Positions 53,511 to 64,000 of a stretch of 64,000 nucleotides of DNA are shown in pieces. This DNA comes from Ornithodoros turicata (lineage: Eukaryota > Arthropoda > Arachnida > Ixodida > Argasidae). A model generated the notes under the pieces. It saw only the letters and a list, made by a program, of their open reading frames with translations, was not told the origin of the DNA and searched no databases. Numbering within the stretch: the first letter of the stretch is position 1; each line of letters opens with the position of its first letter. Made by a program: the position numbers and the translations under genes. Where the stretch lies: contig NC_088203.1 in assembly GCF_037126465.1 (NCBI RefSeq), forward strand, positions 78,464,168 through 78,528,167, read 5' to 3'.

Positions 53511-54139
53511 TTACAATTGCCATTTATTCGTTTATCTCAGTAACAGCAGTTATGTCACTATATGTGTCTCATACTTTGCTTTGAATATAGCCTGGTGCAT
53601 GGCTCACATAGCCAGCTCCCGTTTTGGGCGCTCAGGGAGCTCGCGCAGTGCACTGGCAATCGTGTCCCCAAAAGCGCTACACGTATACCCGTTTTTTGGG
53701 CCCACAAGTAGTTTATTGATTAGAGTATTATTTATTATTCAAGTGCCTTGGGAATCGTAGCTGGGGTGTGGCATATCATCGAGGTCTGTGACCGGTACAC
53801 GTGTGAACGCCGGGTGTTTCGACGCAAACTCGAGCTCCTTGACCATAGACCATTCAGCTTGTCCAAGTTACTTGGCCCATGGAGCTCCCCTGCTTGATAC
53901 GCTACATCGCCTTGCGGCATAAGTACCGGGGGTACAAAACGAAGAATGAGCATGTACATAACATTACGACAATCACTGCACTAAACCGTCATGGAAACAA
54001 TAATTGTCCGTAAAAGACAATAATTAGTTACAGGAGCGAAGGTATATCATACGCGTCAAAGCTGTAAGACCCAACCAAAATCGATTAACATCACTGCCGA
54101 TACAGTTTCCATAAACCCAATCAATACCCATTCACACTA
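53511..54139. other. unassigned sequence
   Basis: Probably the 3' side of the Harbinger fossil. No terminal repeat was recognised. The minus-strand frame 53735-53959 has no domain I can name. Confidence 0.3.
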
Positions 54140-54189
54140 TTTCGGGCACCCATACAGTTAAATACCATTCTTGCAGCAATGTTTTGGAC

Positions 54190-56665
54190 CCTTTCAGTTT
54201 TTCGAATATACTGTAGAGGCATATTCTAAAATCTGCCTCATCATTGTAACATAAGAATCGCTTTTAGCCTTGCAATTAGCCTGCCTTATGTTGCGAAACA
54301 CAAAATGAAGCATTTTTATAGCTTTTGCTGAAACACAGTTTACATGTGTGATCCATTTGAGGTCATCTCTAAAAATAACACCTAGATACTTATACTCCGA
54401 AACTATTTCTAGCTTGGAAGAGCACAACTTATAACAGAAGGGAATCGTACTCTTTTTTCTTGTAACATTCATTGCTTTGCATTTGTTTATGTTTAAGTTC
54501 ATTGTGGCGGCGCTGGTCCATGTAAGCGCTGGAAGAAGGACGAAGAGAAGCGGCCGAGACAGTTCCTTGCAGGTGCAGCTCGAGAGAAGATGCAGGCTGG
54601 CTTCGGGAGAAAGGAACTGCAGCTTGTTGCGGACCCCGGCCCTTGGTTGTGCACCTTGGTCGACTTCAACCTCGACTGCGCTCCACGCTCAGCTCCAGCG
54701 GGTGCCACGCTGCCGCATCTTCCGGGAGTCCTCCGTCGGTTCTGCCACGGTTCCATTTACCCTGTGCAGTACATACTCTTGTTCGGCGACGCCCCTGACA
54801 GCCCATACCATCAAGGGAGTAAAATCACGTTCCAAACACTCTTCTGTGCCTACGTCTCAGTGTTGTCAATTGTGGTGAATGGGCCCGTTCACCACATTCA
54901 TACTCCACTTCTCACACCAAGAAACAATGCTATTTATGTCATCTTGAAGTATTTGCGCGTCCGAAGCAGTTTTAATTTCCCTATATAGTACGCAGTTATC
55001 GGCTAATACCCTGATTTTTGAACTAAGAGAGAACGTAATATCATTAATAAAAATAAGAAATAGTAAAGGCCCCAAAACTGAGCACTGTGGGACTCCTGAG
55101 CGCACACGACACTTCGAAGACTTTTGACCTTGGATTACTACACATTGTGCTCTATCTCTAAGATAGGCCTTAAGCCACATAAAAACGTCTCTATCAATAC
55201 CTAAATAAGAAAGTTTGTGCAATATATAAGCGTGTGGTACCACATCAAATGCTTTCTTAAAGTCCACAAAAATAACATCTGTTTGAACAGACTTATCAAA
55301 GGATGAAACTAAGTCATGAAAATTCAGCTAGTTGCATGGTACATGAGTAAGATTGAGGAAAACCTTGCTGAACTTTTGAAAAATAATTGTGAATGCTTGA
55401 TAATACCTGAAAAAATTATATGTTCCATTATCGTGAAGGACACAGAAAGAAGAAAAACAGGACGATAGTTAGCAGCATCATGCCTGATGCCGGCCTTAAA
55501 GATAGGGACAATATTTGCTAATTTCCATTCGCTAGGCACAGCATGGTAACGCAAGGACTTACTATACAAAATGACAAGATATGATGCAATAACGCTCGCA
55601 CAACGTTTCATAATGACAGGCGATATTTCATCAGGTCCCATTGCATTTTTAACATCAAGATTTTCTAACAAATTAGGAATTCCCTCATAACTAAAAGACA
55701 CTTCTACCATTGTATCGGTGATATTTTCAATGGTCTCTGGGAGAACAGTTGGGTTACATGGTTGAAACACAGACGAAAAGTAACAATTAAACAGTTCGGC
55801 TTTCTCTGTGCTATCTGATATATACGTGCCTTCGTGAAAAACATCTGGGACGGTCCCTTATCAATTCTTTCCTTCCATCCTTTCCAGAGCTAATCCGCTG
55901 GAAAAATTTCTGTTTTGCTTCATTAGCCGTGGCCTTAAACTGATCACAGGGACTACTGGACTTTTTATATTTTACATATGCAAGTTTCCTACGCTTGATT
56001 AAAGCCCGTAACTCTGAGTTGAACCAAGGCTTATTGCTTACACATCTACGATTTAAAGCCCTACTTCGAATATGTGACGCTATACTGTCTTTAATTACGG
56101 AGTGAAAGCAAAGCCACAAAGAATTGATCCTAACAACGTTAGCCATTTCAATGAACTGGGGAAGAAAAGTGGAAAGTTGAGCCGACATTGATTCATAATC
56201 ACCAAGATCATAATAATAAACAAGTCGTTCATGGTGGGTGTTACAAACAGGGAATACAGTCGATACATCTGCCGTTACAGTATCGTCATCAATCAATCCT
56301 AGGAGTGTCCTCACACATTGAATAACATTGGAGTTGTTACATATTAAATCCAAGATATTCTGCGTAGTACTCGTGCATCTACAAATTCGTGTAAGTCGAA
56401 AGACTGGAGAAGGGTAACAAATTCTTCGTGTAATGCGTCACGCGGGAAAGAAACGGCAGCACCTTCTGACCATTTAATGTCAGGTAGATTAAGATCTCTA
56501 CACAGCAATAAGTAATCACTGCTAATTGACACAAGAACTTCATTTAGAGTCTGCATAACGATGCTAGCACTGTTAGGTGGCCTGTAGAAGGACCCAACTG
56601 CTAACGTCTTTTTGTTATTCAACACAATCTGACACCACACAGTTTCAATTTCATTCTCAATGGTG
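54190..56665 (-). pseudogene. CR1-type non-LTR retrotransposon, EN-RT
   Basis: Minus strand, 5' to 3': endonuclease segment WCQIVLNNKKTLAVGSFYRP and LLLCRDLNLPDIKW (56640-56470), linker (56353-55811), RT start GPDEISPVIMKRCASVIASY and VPSEWKLANIVPIFKAG (55640-55490), motif A (VDFKKAFDVVPH), motif B (GVPQCSVLGPLLFLIFINDI) and a degraded motif C (VLADNCVLY for YADD) at 55267-55000, and post-RT MNLNINKCKAMNVTRKK (54502). Its upstream endonuclease part resumes at 61871-62145, beyond the BEL insertion. Frameshifts near 55790 and 56350, the damaged YADD and an LTR insertion make it dead. Confidence 0.85.
54503..54896. mobile_element. solo LTR, 394 bp
   Basis: Starts TGTGGCGGCGCTGG and ends GTTCACCACA (TG...CA with TGTGG/CCACA inverted ends), flanked by a perfect 5-bp duplication TTCAT (54498-54502 and 54897-54901). 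It interrupts the CR1 frame between EKWSMN and LNINKC, and removing it restores the frame. A 5-bp duplication fits Gypsy or BEL LTR elements. The two plus-strand frames across it are accidental. Confidence 0.88.
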
Positions 56666-56722
56666 ATTGTAAGAGTAGAGGAAGGAGCCAGAGAGAGGCG
56701 TCGTTTTCAGTGTTTACTGGTT

Positions 56723-57149
56723 TCAAACCAAAACGAAGAATGATCCTAAGCACGGGGATTCCGTACATGATAAGTAAGGCGCGCGACCCCCCCCCCCCCC
56801 CCCGCATGATACATCATGGCTGTGCTTCAAGACGATGTAAAAGATGAATGGGTCGTTTGATGAACGTGCTCGAAGACGTGTACGCGAACGAACTAGATTG
56901 TTGCGACCAGGGTGTACTTGCTCCACTCGTGCAAGCTTCCAAAACATCCTTGGCCGTTGGTGGTCTGCCAGCAGAAGAAGCTCGTTACGTTGAAGGATAG
57001 TAGTCGTTACGGAGCGACTAAGGTTTGCCGAACGTAGTTGCATTAGGTAATCGCGGGACCACTGCCTCCAATACCGGTTCAGAAACTTCTCCCTTTTGTG
57101 CAGAATCTGTGTAGGTGTGCTACCAGGATACGGCGGTGACATTCGCTTC
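56723..57149 (-). pseudogene. BEL/Pao polyprotein C-terminus
   Basis: Reads PLQKRMSPPYPGSTPTQILH, then REKFLNRYWRQWSRDYLMQL and HQRPRMFWKLARVEQVHPGR, the domain that follows integrase in BEL elements (W..W...YL..L...; R..W.LARV). It is continuous in frame with 60298-61327 once the I-type element is removed. Confidence 0.75.
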
Positions 57150-57595
57150 TGTAAGGGCGGTACTCTTTCTATTGGGCACTCCTTCGTGCTGGCCTCCGAA
57201 CATCTGTGCACACCGGCATGTCCTCAGAGGCCCTCTCGCAGGGTATTCGTTCCGCCATGCAGGACGTGGTTAGTCATATCTAAACGGGTCACAGGTCACG
57301 TCGGTCATTCTCCCGCAATTAACCACCTCAGAGCATTACGTCGCCGAGCCGAGAGAACGGCTCGCCGAACTGGGCAACTTCCTGACATTGTGCATACGGC
57401 GTACCGCCGAATGAAAGCTAAAGTAACACGAGAACTTGAGTGAGAGGGCCGGAAGCGTTGGCGTAAGTTTTGTCACCACCTTTCACCATTTGACCCCGCC
57501 ACAAAGATATGGAGGACAATTCGAGCTCTGAAGGATGCGCCCCCACAAAAGAATCCTCTCGCCGCATTGGCTATCGTTAGGGTGTAGACGAAACC

Positions 57596-60173
57596 ATGTT
57601 CGCGACAGATTTCTCCGTCGTCCTAACGACACCAGCGGCTGCCTCAACGTCTGCAGTACACCACAGTTTCGTCCAGAGCCTGCAGACAGAAATCCACCAA
57701 CACTGGCCACGTCCACCGCCGGTTATGGACCGCGACTTTACTCTAATTGAGCTGCAGACTGCATCGAAACTTGTGAATGTGCGATCGTCCCCAGGACCAG
57801 ATAAAATCACTTACGCCGCACTGCGAAACCTTGACGAGCCGTCACTTCTAGCTCTCCTTCATGTTCATAATACGTCTTGGCAACGGGAATCCGTATCATC
57901 TACTTGGAAGGAGGCTTTAGTTGTTCCTATCCTGAAACCAGGCAAACCCCCAAATGGCCTATCCTCCTTTCGCCCCGTGAGCCTGACAAGCTGCGTGGGG
58001 AAACTGATGGAGCGAATGGTTTTGCATCGCCTCGACTGGTGGCTCGAAAAACAAGGTGCATTCCCTCAGGAAATGATTGGATTTCGCCGTCACCGAAGCT
58101 CTATGGATCCAGTTCTCGACCTGGTCTCTACAGTCCAACATGCTCGTGCTCATCGGCGGATCGTTGTATCGGTCTTCCTGGACATTAAGCGCGCCTATGA
58201 TACCGTCTCGCACATCTCTGTCCTCCACGGGTTGCGGTCTTTTGGAGTATCTGGTCGACTTTTCAGCTTGCTTCACGATTTCCTTCCGGACCGAACTGTC
58301 GCTATCCGCACATCCCACGGCCAAAGCCCCACGCATCCTTGTTCATCAAGGCGTACCCCAAGGAAGCATTGTCAGTCCTATACTTTTTGATGTGGTCATG
58401 GCAGGACTAAAATCGATAGTTCCACGCAAGGTCGCATTCTCCGTGTATGCTGATGACGTTGCCCTTTGGACAGTAGGCAAGTCACGACCAGCCATGCAGC
58501 GCCGTTTACAACAAGCCTTAAACAACGTTCATCTCTACCTTACGCGACTTGGAATGGACCTTTCGCCCGAAAAGTGCGTCGAGCTCCCTTTCACCCACAA
58601 GGCTACGACTAATTTCCCTCTTTGGGTTGGTGCACGGAAGCTCGAGCCTGTGCGTTCCCATCGCTTGCTTGGTGTGGTCCTGGACTCCCATCTGCGCTCT
58701 GCTCGCCAAATTAAGCACCTTGAAACCAAAGTGCAGCGATGGCTTCCTGCCATTCAACATCTTCCTGGCTTCGGCTGGGGCTGTGATCAACGCTCCCTCT
58801 TAGCCGTTCACGCGGCTTTGGTGAGGGCGACTGCGCTTTACAGCCTTCCAGTCTTGCATAGGGTTTCTACAACATCGTTAAATACCCTTCGGTCCCTGTT
58901 CGCCCGAAGCCTTCGTCGCTGCCTTGGCGTTCCAAGAATGGCTGAAAGACGGCAAGTCATAGCTGAAGCTGGAGAACTCCCGGTGGAGGTCCTCCGTGAG
59001 CGGGAAATGGCTCGACACTTCCTACGTTTGCCTGCGAACGTTCCCCATCACCCACTCCTCAGGAAAATACGATACCGTCCTAAAAGTGATTTCCATCGCG
59101 TGGCGCAGAGGACACGCCACGCTCTCACCGGCTTCACACCTAGGACTGTCACACCTCCGAACGCCCCCTGGTCTCTGCCTGTGCCACCCACCTTCGCACG
59201 TCTTCCTGACCTCCAGGTCAGGAGAGCTCAAGTTCCCCCTCAAGTCCTTCGAGCCCATTTTCATGCTCTCGTAGACGCGATGTTTTCAACATCTACCGCC
59301 GCTTACACTGATGACGCATCTCGAAATGGCAAGTCCGCGTCAGCATTTGTCATCCCTGACGAAGGCGTAGTTCAAGGACGTCGCCTTTGGCATTGTACAT
59401 CATCCACAGCTGCGGAACTCTACGCCATACTTTTCTTTTTGCAGCACATCGTTCCATCCCCCCCCCCCCCCCGGCATTGGGTGGTCTTTACTGACTCAGC
59501 ATCTGCGCTGCAAGCAATTGAGAATTCTGGCATCCGAGGCTCCTCCGCACCGTTGGTTATGGATGTGTTAACCGCTTACAAACTTGTCTACGAACCAGGA
59601 CATTGGCTCGCTCCCCAGTGGGTTCCCGCCCATTGCGGTGTCGAAGGCAATGAACTGGCGGACAGCGCCGTCTAAGCAGCTCTCTCGTCTCGGACACGAA
59701 CGCGTATTGCACTGCTGAGAGGCGATCGGCGGTCCATACTTCGAAGCCTTGTGACTCCTCTGGCTACCCGCCAACGGACCGCCGACACACTACCCCCCGC
59801 CATGGTGAGCAGAGTTGACCCAGCGCTCGCTTTCCGCATGCCAGCACATATCTCTCGTCAAGACGCCGCATTAGTTCATCGAATGCGCCTCGACGTGGCC
59901 TTCACAGCACAGTGGCGCTACCGCTTGAGCCAAGTTAACTCTCCCCACTGCAGTCACTGCGGTGCTGTTGAAGATCTCGAGCACATTCTTCTCCATTGCC
60001 CACACTACCACCCTTCCCGCTCCGTACTCTCCGCCTCCCTCAACGAGCTAGACTCCCGTCCCCTCTCCCTCACAAAATTGCTTGGCCCCTGGCCGCATCC
60101 GGCTCACCAACGCTCTGTCCTCAAGGCTCTCTTCGCCTGTTGGGACGCCACAGGATTTCGATCCTCATTGTAA
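57596..60173 (+). pseudogene. I-type ORF2: RT, RNase H and CCHC
   Basis: RT motifs: SSPGPDKITYAALRNL (about 57785), STWKEALVVPILKPGKPPNG, FLDIKRAYDTVSH (motif A, 58173), GVPQGSIVSPILFDVVMAG (motif B, 58355) and FSVYADDVALW (motif C, 58440). A frameshift near 58300-58350 separates A from B. RNase H follows: AYTDDASRNG, TSSTAAELYAI, VVFTDSASALQAI, PAHCGVEGNELADSAV (59300-59670), ended by a TAA at about 59674 where the frame would otherwise continue (AALS). The last part (59751-60173) has CSHCGAVEDLEHILLHC, a CCHC knuckle. RT with downstream RNase H places it in the I group (I, R1 or LOA type). One frameshift and a nonsense codon; dead. Confidence 0.88.
59459..59472. repeat. poly(C) run
   Basis: About 14 C within the RNase H frame, encoding PPPP; long C/G runs also occur at 56789-56806 and 61820-61834. 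Confidence 0.9.
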
Positions 60174-60297
60174 CGGGACCCATTCCTTCATTCCCTGCTT
60201 CACCTCCAGCAATGGGGTAGAGTATCGCCCCCGGCGACGAAACTCCCCACCCATCATCCTGAAATAAAGTTGTTGTTGTTGTTTTGTAAGGGCGGTA

Positions 60298-61327
60298 AAG
60301 CCGTAAGTCGCTTCCCAAGAAGCAGGTGAGATGGAGACAAGGCTTGATAATCGTTGTGGTCTTCTGACACCTGCGTAAGCGGTCTTGAGTTTACAATGGC
60401 CTCGATCTCTGTCAGCACAGTTTGCAACTGCTGGAAGTCAAGCTCACTACGACGTAACGTTCTCCTTAGGGATTCCTTCACTGAGCGGGCCATTCGCTCC
60501 CAAAATCCACCCCACCATGAAGCATGTTCGACGATGAATTCCCATGAAATTCGACGTTGGGCTGCATACTCTTGCACGCCTTGGAACTGAGTAGCAGGAT
60601 CGACGACTGATCGGTGACCAACTCTAAGCGTCACCCCCACAACCTCGAAAGGAAGTTGTTGAGTAACTCTATCCTTTTGCAAAGGCACTTCTTGCTCTAC
60701 GCAAGGGGGAGTCTTCAAACGCCGATAGAAGAGACAGTGATGTAAGGCGTATTTAACGGACTGTCGACCCTTGATTATCCAGTAATCCTCTCGGAGCTGA
60801 TGTAGCGTTTCCTGTACACCAGCATGTGACATCCTCCGGTGCTCTCGAAGGATAATGAGACGTGTGAACCATGCTTGAGATGCTGAAGGCAGCAATATAG
60901 GATGCTTGGAGGAAGGTGATTGCTGTGAGTATTGAAGCCGCCCTTGAAGACGCAATATGCCGTCGCTGTCCTTAAAATGACGAAAGGTCTTGAGATGCGG
61001 CGATTCGGTTGGCAAAAATCTTGCCTGCGTTACTCTGAACCAGCACTTATCCGCTTCCATAAGTTCTTCCGCCTCGAGGGTACCGGCTCTATGAGCTGTA
61101 ATACGCTTCGAGTTGTGGACGCAACGAAAAAGCCATGCCGTAACTCTGATAACACGATCGAGTGAACTATACTGCTCCAGTACAAGCAAGGACTCTGGTA
61201 TCGTCACTAACGTTGATTGTGATTCGGGGCACGGCATCTCTTCTAGAGACGAAACCTCTGGCACGAGCGTAGGAGGCCATGCTTCTGGGTTACCAGGAAA
61301 GCTTGCAGTCGCGTAAGTGTTGCACAT
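60298..61327 (-). pseudogene. BEL/Pao integrase, internally deleted
   Basis: Minus frame with the HHCC-type region WFTRLIILREHRRMSHAGVQ then YALHHCLFYRRLKTPPC, followed too soon by WWGGFWERMARSVKESLRRT and EIEAIVNSRPLTQ, the BEL integrase C-terminal part. The catalytic stretch between them, including the D,D residues, is largely missing (PFEVVGVTLRVGHRSVVDPA joins directly), so this integrase cannot work. It ends in frame at the I-type insertion. Confidence 0.82.
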
Positions 61328-61817
61328 TGATTCCTCTCGTTAAAAGATCAGCCGGATTGTCCTGACCGGGACAATGTCGCCATGACTGTGGACACGTAAG
61401 CTCGTGAACTTCTTGCACTCGGTTGACCACAAACGTCTTCCACCTAGTCAGGGGTCCTTTAATCCAGTGCAGAGTTATGTGAGAGTCAGTCCAGTACAGG
61501 CAATCGAGCTGCACTTGCAGGGCTGCGCATACAAAACGAGACAGGCGCGCCGCAAGGACAGCTGCCATGAGCTCAAGACGAGGTAAGGTATGGCGTTTGA
61601 GCGGAGCGACTCTGCTCTTACTAAGGAGGAACCGTGGGCTAGAGCAGGCATCTCCTGCAGGTACATCCACGTATGCTACAGCCCCGTACGCCTTTGGGCT
61701 GGCACCTGCAAAAATGTACAGCCGCTTCGTGAGTTGGTCGTTGTTACTTCTGATCAGTCTAGGAATGGACACTTGAGAGAGCTCAGACAATCCGTTGCAC
61801 AACTCCTTCCAAGTCAT
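61290..61817 (-). pseudogene. BEL/Pao RNase H region
   Basis: Reads RLYIFAGASPKAYGAVAYVD, RHTLPRLELMAAVLAARLSR, CLYWTDSHITLHWIKG and CPGQDNPADLLTRG, the typical BEL RNase H sequence (usual F-x-DAS is FAGAS, so the first Asp is lost). A frameshift separates it from the integrase frame. Upstream lies the homopolymer at 61820 and not the RT, so the RT is deleted. Confidence 0.85.
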
Positions 61818-61870
61818 GCGGGGGGGGGGGGGGGATTCCGTGCACGATAGGTAAGGCGCGCGAGCCCCCC

Positions 61871-62145
61871 ATTGTCGTCATTAGCACTGATAATTTTGCG
61901 GCTCTTAACCCGCTCATCGATAAGCACAAATACTCCTCCCCCATGCCCATGTCTGTCCCTACGATATACAGGAAACCCAACTGGACCTTTCCCCCATTTT
62001 TTTTTCTTCTTTCGTCTTATAAATATATCCCCCCACCACCACCTGGAAAAAATTCGCCCTCTTTAATATTTTCGTGGAGCCATGACTCTGTACCAACAAT
62101 TATTGTTGACTGAACCGACGAAATAGGACCAATAAATTCAGACAC
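61871..62145 (-). pseudogene. CR1 endonuclease, N-terminal part
   Basis: Minus strand: VQSTIIVGTESWLHENIKEG (62110-62050), then after a frameshift FPVYRRDRHGHGGGVFVLID and KSRKIISANDD (61990-61880). This is the start of the CR1 apurinic-like endonuclease (TESWL, YRxDR, GGGVF) and continues at 56665 beyond the BEL insertion. Confidence 0.75.
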
Positions 62146-62320
62146 CTACGTAGAGGAGGTGGTGTTCCCCTACATGAGTCCTGACCGGCGATGATGGAAT
62201 GTCCTAGCGCTCAGATGGTCGTGGCCTCAAGCTAGGGCGGTGCCGGTGGAACTGGCTGCCAGGCGCAGTCGCGCGCGGTAGCAGAGGCGCGTCGTCGTCG
62301 TCGTCCACTGCCGCCACACT
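62143..62320. repeat. repeat family R, copy 3
   Basis: Starts CGTAGAGGAGGTGGTGTTCCC and CTACATGAGTCCTGACCGGC, as copies 1 and 2 at 1949 and 2267, 60 kb away. It diverges in the middle and has a CGT-rich run (62289-62305). Confidence 0.5.
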
Positions 62321-64000
62321 TTGTTCAAGGTAAATATAAATGGTAGCGAAGGCGGGAAGAAATACCAAGCCTGTGTTAGCAACCCTGCGCCCTTCATGAT
62401 ACACTTGCGAGCGTGGTTGTTGAGGGGAAAACTACGAAGGTAAACAAAAATAATTTAATCGGAGGCGCGAATAATGTATGTACTAATGCAATATGCATGT
62501 TTTTAATATAGCACTTCGCGCGGTCTGCAACTAATACGTAAGATTATAGACAGAGCCGAGTACTCCTGAAGCAGAAAGGGAACTGTGACGCCGATGGACA
62601 CTATAGGCGGTATAAGTTTCTGTTTTGCGGGACCCCCTTGAGGTGAGTTCCTATAGGGACTGTGCGACAAACTGGTGGCGCCGCGATGCGGCCTCCGGAG
62701 AAAGTACCTTGCGTGATAGCCGCCGGGTAGCCAGCATTGTTTACATGTGAAGTGCGAGCGTCTTTTTTTGCCACACTGTACTGCCAGCACCTAAAAGGAC
62801 TTTTCATTAGGGACCAGATGTTTCATTTCTCGTGATTTCTATGCTTCCAATACCACCGAGTGCACTAGACTGGCAGCGAATAGCGTTCGTGACGCGCGTT
62901 CGGCCATTGCATAAGGTGTGCACAACACGAGGGAGTATATTCTATTTCTTTTGTTCTATCTTCGATGAAACTGAATGAGAACCTGCAAAATGATCAATGA
63001 TTTACAGTTGCCACTTTCGTGACGGTGAAACGCCGCTGGAGACTGTATCACCGTCAAATGCTTCAACCTATTTCGAGATAATGATTGAGGTGTTTCATCG
63101 CCAGTGCCCAGAGCCGATATTGCTCCCGGTAATCTGGTTGACGAGTCTCACAGTGAGAACGGAAGTTCTACGTTGTCCAAAAGGTTTAGTATTTACGCAC
63201 CGACCATTTCACAGCTGTCGTGGCGCAAGCCTACGGCGGTAGCCGAGGTGAAAACTCGTATAATTTCTTCTTTGAGAACCTCTTTACCGTTATTGTATCA
63301 GAAGATAATGGAAAAACTGCAGTACAAGTTCAGACAATAAGCTGTGACCTCTCGTGTTTATTCGTCTGAATAAAACGGACGCACGATGTAGATATCAGTG
63401 ACGAAGCTATGTGTGTGCAAAGAGGACGAAAGGAATACAAGACTCAGTCAAAAACATGATATTACAAATGCTGGAGTCAGAGAAATACACGTATATAGCC
63501 TTCGCTAGCAAGCCAGGATTTTGTGAGACGTCAAATAACCATCCTCGCGACGTATCATTTACAGGTGTTTTGACCATACAGACGCGAGTGGCTGTTCTCC
63601 TTCCGCACTGTTAGATACATTATAAATACGGTGGTTGCTTCTGTGCAGTTTGTCTCCATTCTCTTCGTTCGCGTCCCAGAAATGTTCCACATTATTTGCA
63701 CTTCGTAAATTACCCCTTCTAATTACGGCGGTCGCCACGCAAGCTACGGTTCCACTTGAGAATGCATAGAACGGGCGGCGTGGTATTACTCGGATATAGG
63801 GGGCCTGCATGCGCGTTCTCCTCCTCCGTCGTCGTTGACAGGGTGGGGACAGCGGCGGACGCACCGCCATTTTCGGTCATAAATAGCGCTGGTTGCAGCG
63901 TGTTGCGATCGTTGCGGTAGTCCACCTATGAGACTCTATCAGCCTTCCCCTGCTTTTCTGTGCGTGGTATCTTCACGAAAAAGCACCTCGGTTGTCTCGT
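62321..64000. other. unassigned sequence
   Basis: No recognisable domain, terminal repeat, tRNA or tandem repeat. Open frames up to 103 codons (63559-63870 minus) look accidental. Confidence 0.3.

Larger units (their letters stand above)
57163..60284 (+). mobile_element. I-type non-LTR retrotransposon, 5'-truncated, inserted in BEL
   Basis: Flanked by a 13-bp duplication TGTAAGGGCGGTA (57150-57162 and 60285-60297), as expected for target-primed reverse transcription. It starts in the endonuclease-RT linker, has RT, RNase H and a C-terminal zinc knuckle, then a 3' UTR with AATAAAGTTGTTGTTGTT. The (GTT)n end resembles the simple-repeat 3' ends of I elements. A second 3' fragment of the family lies at 1302-1464. 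Confidence 0.9.
56671..61870 (-). mobile_element. BEL/Pao LTR retrotransposon remnant inside CR1
   Basis: Contains RNase H, integrase and C-terminal DUF5641-like parts of a BEL polyprotein on the minus strand, split by the I-type insertion. A shared sequence GGGGATTCCGTRCAYGATARG...GGCGCGCG with a C/G homopolymer occurs in direct order at both ends (about 56753-56806 and 61820-61870), probably LTR remnants. ATTGT at 56666-56670 and 61871-61875 is a candidate 5-bp duplication, but the CR1 frame across the join is one base off, so the boundaries are provisional. Gag, protease and RT are missing. Confidence 0.65.

Noticed and set aside
54477..54988. Two plus-strand frames of about 133 codons
   Set aside because: They lie across the solo LTR and CR1 antisense; no domain and explained by the LTR insertion.

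Overview
This window is eukaryotic and reads as a densely nested block of transposable elements from an arthropod genome, most likely a hard tick. The reasons are inferential: several lineages of Penelope-like elements (PLEs) with GIY-YIG endonucleases, hammerhead-ribozyme repeats, CR1-, I- and BEL-type retroelements, MULE, ISL2EU-like and Harbinger DNA transposons, CAGGGTGT-ended foldback elements and a tRNA-derived SINE. I found no convincing host gene. Nearly every coding stretch is transposon-derived and most are broken.

Layout. 1-2.6 kb: old repeats (ATTGG-rich degenerate repeats, non-LTR scraps, a duplicated repeat related to 62.2 kb). 2.6-2.8 kb: small foldback element. 2.82-9.99 kb: a giant near-palindrome of PLE family 1 (two head-to-head copies), with PLE family 2, itself head-to-head, nested in the right arm; the 699-codon PLE2 frame at 6984-9083 is the most intact gene here. 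10.0-11.6 kb: an inverted pair of full hammerhead ribozymes joined to a 5'-truncated PLE (PLE3). 11.6-23.5 kb: a fourth PLE (PLE-M, minus strand), split by a 10.6-kb element (12081-22719) with long inverted repeats, AG/CT ends and a 6-bp target duplication GTTGGT. 23.56-24.37 kb: three tandem retrozyme-like units, each with a hammerhead. 25.56-38.24 kb: a MULE with 1.1-kb terminal inverted repeats and a perfect 9-bp target duplication, interrupted by a 6.7-kb ISL2EU/Harbinger-like transposon (26971-33669) that carries a THAP-HTH-DDE gene and two different minisatellite arrays. 38.4-41.6 kb: SINE, a GGATTCG-rich element and unassigned DNA. 41.6-48 kb: fragments of one non-LTR element, a 2.4-kb Harbinger with TTA duplications, two back-to-back CAGGGTGT foldbacks, and a minus-strand non-LTR pseudogene. 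48.2-53.5 kb: a fossil Harbinger transposase gene, interrupted by a small inverted-repeat element holding a 157-bp tandem array. 54.1-62.1 kb: a CR1 element containing a solo LTR and a BEL/Pao remnant, which in turn contains a 5'-truncated I-type element. 62.1-64 kb: one more repeat copy and unassigned sequence.

How the parts fit. PLE copies repeatedly end up head-to-head with inverted terminal segments. Their ends and the free repeats carry hammerhead or hammerhead-like motifs, which is consistent with RNA self-cleavage being part of their replication. Two ribozymes (10161-10232 minus, 10300-10371 plus) keep the full conserved core; the other copies show mutated cores. Insertion order can be read from target duplications: CR1, then BEL, then I; non-LTR, then Harbinger; MULE, then ISL2EU; PLE-M, then the 10.6-kb element. 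All calls come from reading the sequence only; family assignments rest on visible motifs, not on database searches.
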